Below are positions 61,096 to 64,000 of a stretch of 64,000 bases of DNA, in pieces. Location: positions 3,599,501 through 3,663,500 of the forward strand of contig NZ_AP014627.1 of assembly GCF_001547895.1 (NCBI RefSeq). The letters are read 5' to 3'. The notes under the pieces are model-generated. The model saw only the letters and a list, made by a program, of their open reading frames with translations. It searched no databases and had not been told where the DNA came from. Position numbers and translations under genes: made by a program. This DNA is from Pseudomonas sp. Os17 (GTDB taxonomy: Bacteria > Pseudomonadota > Gammaproteobacteria > Pseudomonadales > Pseudomonadaceae). Position 1 is the first letter of the stretch. Each line of letters opens with the position of its first letter.

Positions 61096-62331
61096 CTACA
61101 GCTCGGGCGACTGACTTTGCTGGCGCAGCAGATCCTTGGCATAGCGTACAGGTGACAGCCATTGCAAAACCAAGCGTTGCAAGGCATCTGGCAATGCCAG
61201 GTAGCGAAACAACCCCGGGTTCAAGGTTTCTAGCGGGGCCAGGTGCAATGCCGACAGATAGAAGCGCACATCACGCAGGCACTCGTAAGGACGCAGGCCG
61301 CCAATGCGCATGACCGACTTATCCTTGCCCGTTCCGAACGCTGCATTGATGCAGCGCTTGAGGATCGCCGCCTCGATCTCCCCCTCGGCACTGGCGGCGC
61401 TCAAGGCAGCTTGCAGAAGCTCGCTCAGGCGTTGCAACGGATTGCACAGGTACTCAAGCGGGTGTTCACAGTGAGCGAGGATGTAGCGGTTGTATTGGTG
61501 GATCATGATGAGCGCCACATCCGTGCCCATCGGGCTCAGGGTGCGCGTACAACGGCCGAATTGGGTTTCATAGGCAATCCGGTGACGGATGTCCCGTTGA
61601 TCGACACAATCATCGAGAATCGCCTCCAGCTTGTCCGTGGCATGGGGCTGGAACCCTGGGTCGTACTTGTATTTGAAGGCATAGACGAAGGCAAGGAGCT
61701 CCATCGCCAGCCACCCCAGGTGATGCTGGGCGTGATAGGTATCCAACAGCATCTTGAGCGCCTTGATCTGCTGTTGAGCCGCCACTGCAAGCAGTTGCTC
61801 ACGCTGCGGCCCTTCGGTTTGTGCAGCCTCGACCAGGGGCCTGAGGGCCAACGCGGCCTTTGCGAGCGCCTCCTCACCCAGAAGCCGCTGAATCAGGGTC
61901 AAGGAAGAAGAAAAGATTGCGTTGAGCAGGAACAGCGACAACGGCATGTCCTGGAACAGTGCCAGCCAGTGCTCCCGGTCTGCCCCGTATCTCCTAACCA
62001 ACACCTGAACACTGTTTTCGACCCGTTGCAGCCGGCGCCCGACATCAAGGTCACTCTTGATCTGCTCCAGCAAGACATAGGCATGGAACTGCCCGGCATT
62101 GTGCTCGATCAGGCTGCGAGTCGCCTTTGAGCGCCCTACTTGCCTGGCGTGTTGCGACAGAAAGTCACCGGGTTCCACATGCCTGATCCGGGCTTTGAAA
62201 AGGCTCACCAGGGTGCCGAACTGCAAGCTCGGCGAGCGTCCGCCAACCCTGGCATCACGCCTGGCCTGCCGATAAAGGTTGCGGTGTACTTCGTGCAACT
62301 CATCCGGCAGCACCGGCCTGGGCTCCGGCAA
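61096..62331 (-). CDS. Unrecognised protein, downstream (C-terminal) part of a frame-split gene
   Basis: Open for 411 codons, but with no credible start: 62331 is only a TTG, no ribosome-binding site is near, and the first in-frame ATG is over 100 codons later. The frame is also open upstream through the 7-bp repeat. The protein is helical, with features such as L-D-T-Y-H-A-Q-H-H-L-G-W-L-A-M-E and Y-N-R-Y-I-L-A-H-C-E-H-P-L-E-Y. I do not recognise it. It most likely continues the 62205-63101 frame, giving one protein of roughly 650-680 residues, split by a frame change at the repeat. Confidence 0.65.
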   Translation of the reverse strand: MPEPRPVLPDELHEVHRNLYRQARRDARVGGRSPSLQFGTLVSLFKARIRHVEPGDFLSQHARQVGRSKATRSLIEHNAGQFHAYVLLEQIKSDLDVGRRLQRVENSVQVLVRRYGADREHWLALFQDMPLSLFLLNAIFSSSLTLIQRLLGEEALAKAALALRPLVEAAQTEGPQREQLLAVAAQQQIKALKMLLDTYHAQHHLGWLAMELLAFVYAFKYKYDPGFQPHATDKLEAILDDCVDQRDIRHRIAYETQFGRCTRTLSPMGTDVALIMIHQYNRYILAHCEHPLEYLCNPLQRLSELLQAALSAASAEGEIEAAILKRCINAAFGTGKDKSVMRIGGLRPYECLRDVRFYLSALHLAPLETLNPGLFRYLALPDALQRLVLQWLSPVRYAKDLLRQQSQSPEL

Positions 62332-63101
62332 CGACCAGCGACCAGCGACCAGCGACCAGCGGCATGCAGCACCTTGGCACCTTCGAGCAACTGCTCCAGT
62401 TGCTGGATGACGGCCTGGGCTTTCTTCAGCGGTCGCCCCAATGCCAACTCCAACGCCTTCAAGAGCGCGTCGACCGAAGTTCTAGCAGGAAACGAATCAT
62501 GACGAATCAGGCGCCCCAAGCATCGCAGGAACTGCAAGACAGCCACCTGCGCCCTTTGCTGGGGAATCTTCAAGCCCTGCGTGACCTGTAGCAGGGACGC
62601 TTCCAGGCTCGCCAGAATGGCCTCCCGGGTCGCCACCGGGTCGCCGAACAGCCGGTCCCCATAGCACTCATGGCAACGTGCCAGATAGCGCAATGGGATC
62701 GAAGCCTGCTCGTTCTCCAGCGCGTCCTCAAACATCTGCTCAAGCTGTGGCCACACGATCAGCCAGAAATACAAGTGCGCCGCACCTACGTCCTTGTCGG
62801 GAAACAGGGCCACAAACCCCAGGTGCTTGTGAATCTCCCGCACATTGCCCAACACTGGGGTCAGCAGCGGATCATCGGCCCCGCCCGTCATTCGCCGTGT
62901 CACTACGTCAAGCATTGCCGCCTCGCGCTTCTGGCGCTGCTCCAGGCTCTGGCCCTGCCGTGGCAAGGGCTCCTTCGACCTTTTGAACACTGCACGCTCG
63001 TAAAACAGCTCGATGACTTTATGAAACTTGGGAACCCTGTTAATCAAACCGCGCCCACCCTCCGTTGTTCTGCGCCCATCCTGAGAGGTTCGTCGTGGCA
63101 C
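62205..63101 (-). CDS. Unrecognised protein, upstream (N-terminal) part of a frame-split gene
   Basis: About 245 codons of convincing protein (helical; W-P-Q-L-E-Q-M-F-E-D-A, R-Y-L-A-R-C-H-E-C-Y-G-D-R-L-F) run into a four-copy CGACCAG repeat. After that the frame turns into low-quality residues (C-R-S-P-G-R-C-C) and stops at 62205. The likely start is TTG at 63047, 10 nt after GGAGGG; GTG at 63101 is an alternative. The real protein probably continues in the other frame (61096-62331). No family recognised. The divergent small gene at 63245 may be related. Confidence 0.6.
   Translation of the reverse strand: MPRRTSQDGRRTTEGGRGLINRVPKFHKVIELFYERAVFKRSKEPLPRQGQSLEQRQKREAAMLDVVTRRMTGGADDPLLTPVLGNVREIHKHLGFVALFPDKDVGAAHLYFWLIVWPQLEQMFEDALENEQASIPLRYLARCHECYGDRLFGDPVATREAILASLEASLLQVTQGLKIPQQRAQVAVLQFLRCLGRLIRHDSFPARTSVDALLKALELALGRPLKKAQAVIQQLEQLLEGAKVLHAAGRWSLVAGRCRSPGRCCRMSCTKYTATFIGRPGVMPGLADARRACSSAPW
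62332..62361. repeat. CGACCAG 7-bp tandem repeat, four copies, inside coding sequence
   Basis: Four perfect CGACCAG units (62332-62359) plus CG lie where two long minus-strand frames meet. Seven is not a multiple of three, so each gain or loss of a unit changes the reading frame. By arithmetic, one added unit or two lost units would join the two frames. Confidence 0.9.
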
Positions 63102-63244
63102 TACAACATTTTCCCGTCATCCCCTCGTTGAATTGCACAAACCGGGGCGCGGCCACCGATTAACATGTCGGGCCTCCGAGGTCAGTCACAAACCGCCTCG
63201 CAGGACCCCATCCACTGAACAAGCAATGCACAAGGAACCACCCG

Positions 63245-63640
63245 ATGTCCTACAAAGATGACAACGATGCATTTGAGCTCAAACAACGGCAAATCGACGC
63301 CATGGAACAAGCACTGCTTGTGGCCCGTGGCATTCCCCGGGCTGAAGCAGCCGAGATCGTGGCAGAGCGCAAGCGCCTGCAAGACGCCTACGCCGGGGAC
63401 CCTGGCGTTAACCCGGCGCCAGGTGTATGGATCAACCCAGAGGGCGAGGACCTAGAGGGTGACGTGCCGGTAAACCGGCAGGAGGCCATCAAAGCCAACG
63501 CTATCGCCAAAGACCTGCTCGGCGACGAATTCAGTACCGACACCCAGTGGAACATCGCCCACCTCCCCGACAGGAAGACCAGCACCGCCGAAATACAAGA
63601 CGACTGGGAGGATCTCATGATCCCTGAAACCAAGGCATGA
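63245..63640 (+). CDS. Hypothetical acidic protein
   Basis: A 131-residue acidic protein without signal or membrane segment. The first half is helical (E-L-K-Q-R-Q-I-D-A-M-E-Q-A-L-L-V-A-R-G-I). The middle has V-W-I-N-P-E-G-E-D-L-E-G-D-V-P. The end is rich in Asp and Trp. No family recognised. A CAAGGAACC site precedes the ATG. It is divergent from the frame-split gene, 143-197 nt away depending on that gene's start, and convergent with the regulator at the right edge. Confidence 0.65.
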   Translation: MSYKDDNDAFELKQRQIDAMEQALLVARGIPRAEAAEIVAERKRLQDAYAGDPGVNPAPGVWINPEGEDLEGDVPVNRQEAIKANAIAKDLLGDEFSTDTQWNIAHLPDRKTSTAEIQDDWEDLMIPETKA

Positions 63641-63706
63641 GCCTGAGTGCCCGGTCCGGACAGCACCAGGCGTTCGGGCCTGGCCACTCCCACGAGGCGG
63701 CTCACC

Positions 63707-64000
63707 TCAAACAAACCAATCCTCACGCTCGCTGAAGGTATTGAGGATCAGCTCCACCAGTTGCTGCACCTGTTCCTCATGCTCCACCCGGGCATTCACC
63801 GCCAGCCAGGCGCGGCGCTGCATGCTGTCCTTGAACAGGCCCGGCAAGGCGGTCAGGCCGCGGTCGAAGTGGCTCATGTACTGCGGCAGCAGGCCGATGC
63901 AGGCGCTGCAGCGGATCATTTCCAGCATCAGTTCATAGGAGTGCACCTGCACCACGCCGGCCAGGCGCTGTTCCACCAGGCTGTTCCAGGGCCGGAACGG
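63707..64000 (-). CDS. LysR-type transcriptional regulator, C-terminal fragment
   Basis: The frame runs off the right edge. The visible 97 residues are the end of the LysR substrate-binding domain (V-H-S-Y-E-L-M-L-E-M-I-R-C-S-A-C-I-G-L-L-P-Q-Y-M). The DNA-binding domain lies outside the window, and its target is unknown. Confidence 0.85.
   Translation of the reverse strand, partial: PFRPWNSLVEQRLAGVVQVHSYELMLEMIRCSACIGLLPQYMSHFDRGLTALPGLFKDSMQRRAWLAVNARVEHEEQVQQLVELILNTFSEREDWFV

Noticed and set aside
1..64000. tRNA, rRNA, prophage or insertion sequence genes
   Set aside because: Reading the gaps and frames gave no cloverleaf, rRNA-like stretch, transposase or integrase; this is by eye only and a tRNA scan would be needed to exclude them fully.

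Overview
The window is a 64 kb piece of high-GC chromosome from a Pseudomonas, most likely of the fluorescens/protegens group. This rests on gene content (a split GlgE/TreYZ alpha-glucan and trehalose locus, a MuxABC-OpmB-like efflux system, an MHYT-GGDEF-EAL MucR-like protein, an orphan CcoN with its PA4129-PA4134-type neighbours, DUF3203) and on many short palindromic repeats of the GTAGGAGCCGGCTTGCCGGCGA type. No rRNA, tRNA, CRISPR array, prophage or insertion sequence was seen. Both ends cut genes: a chemoreceptor on the left and a LysR-type regulator on the right.

Layout. 1-3783: end of a chemoreceptor, two small ligand-binding-fold proteins, a DUF411/YqaA pair and a D-2-hydroxyacid dehydrogenase. 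4229-15046: plus-strand operon glgA-treZ-malQ-treY-DUF2934-glgX, which builds and trims alpha-glucan and releases trehalose. 15048-18062: four genes overlapping end to start (acyl-CoA dehydrogenase-like, PIG-L deacetylase, NodS-like methyltransferase, GT2 glycosyltransferase), beginning 1 nt after glgX. They look like a small glycoconjugate pathway hitched to the glucan operon. 18354-19975: a second PIG-L protein with an altered catalytic motif and a YbhP-like phosphatase. 20098-27824: minus-strand glgE-treS/maltokinase-glgB, which turns trehalose into branched glucan through maltose-1-phosphate. TreYZ and TreS-GlgE-GlgB together can interconvert trehalose and alpha-glucan.

28029-31737: small genes, then a second-copy ccoG and a MocR-type regulator. 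32131-34596: a three-gene islet with a T6SS-effector-like scaffold that lacks an obvious toxin domain, a PoNi/DUF1911-type immunity protein and a membrane protein, followed by a six-unit palindromic repeat array. 35202-38177: an SDR oxidoreductase and the MucR-like c-di-GMP enzyme. 38398-47528: muxA-muxB-muxC-opmB. 47707-53523: thiol peroxidase, DJ-1/PfpI protein, a divergent membrane J-domain protein with a DUF3829 partner, and a DUF3313 lipoprotein. 53721-57857: DUF934, sulfite/nitrite reductase, orphan ccoN and a small membrane protein. With ccoG and the MocR gene about 22 kb away, these are the two separated halves of one cluster that is contiguous in P. aeruginosa.

58024-64000: assorted single genes, including an unrecognised roughly 650-residue protein split into two frames at a four-copy 7-bp tandem repeat (62332-62361). 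By arithmetic, adding one unit would rejoin the frames, so this is either a frameshift or a contingency switch. The strongest leads are this repeat, the four-gene glycoconjugate module, and the immunity islet without a visible toxin.
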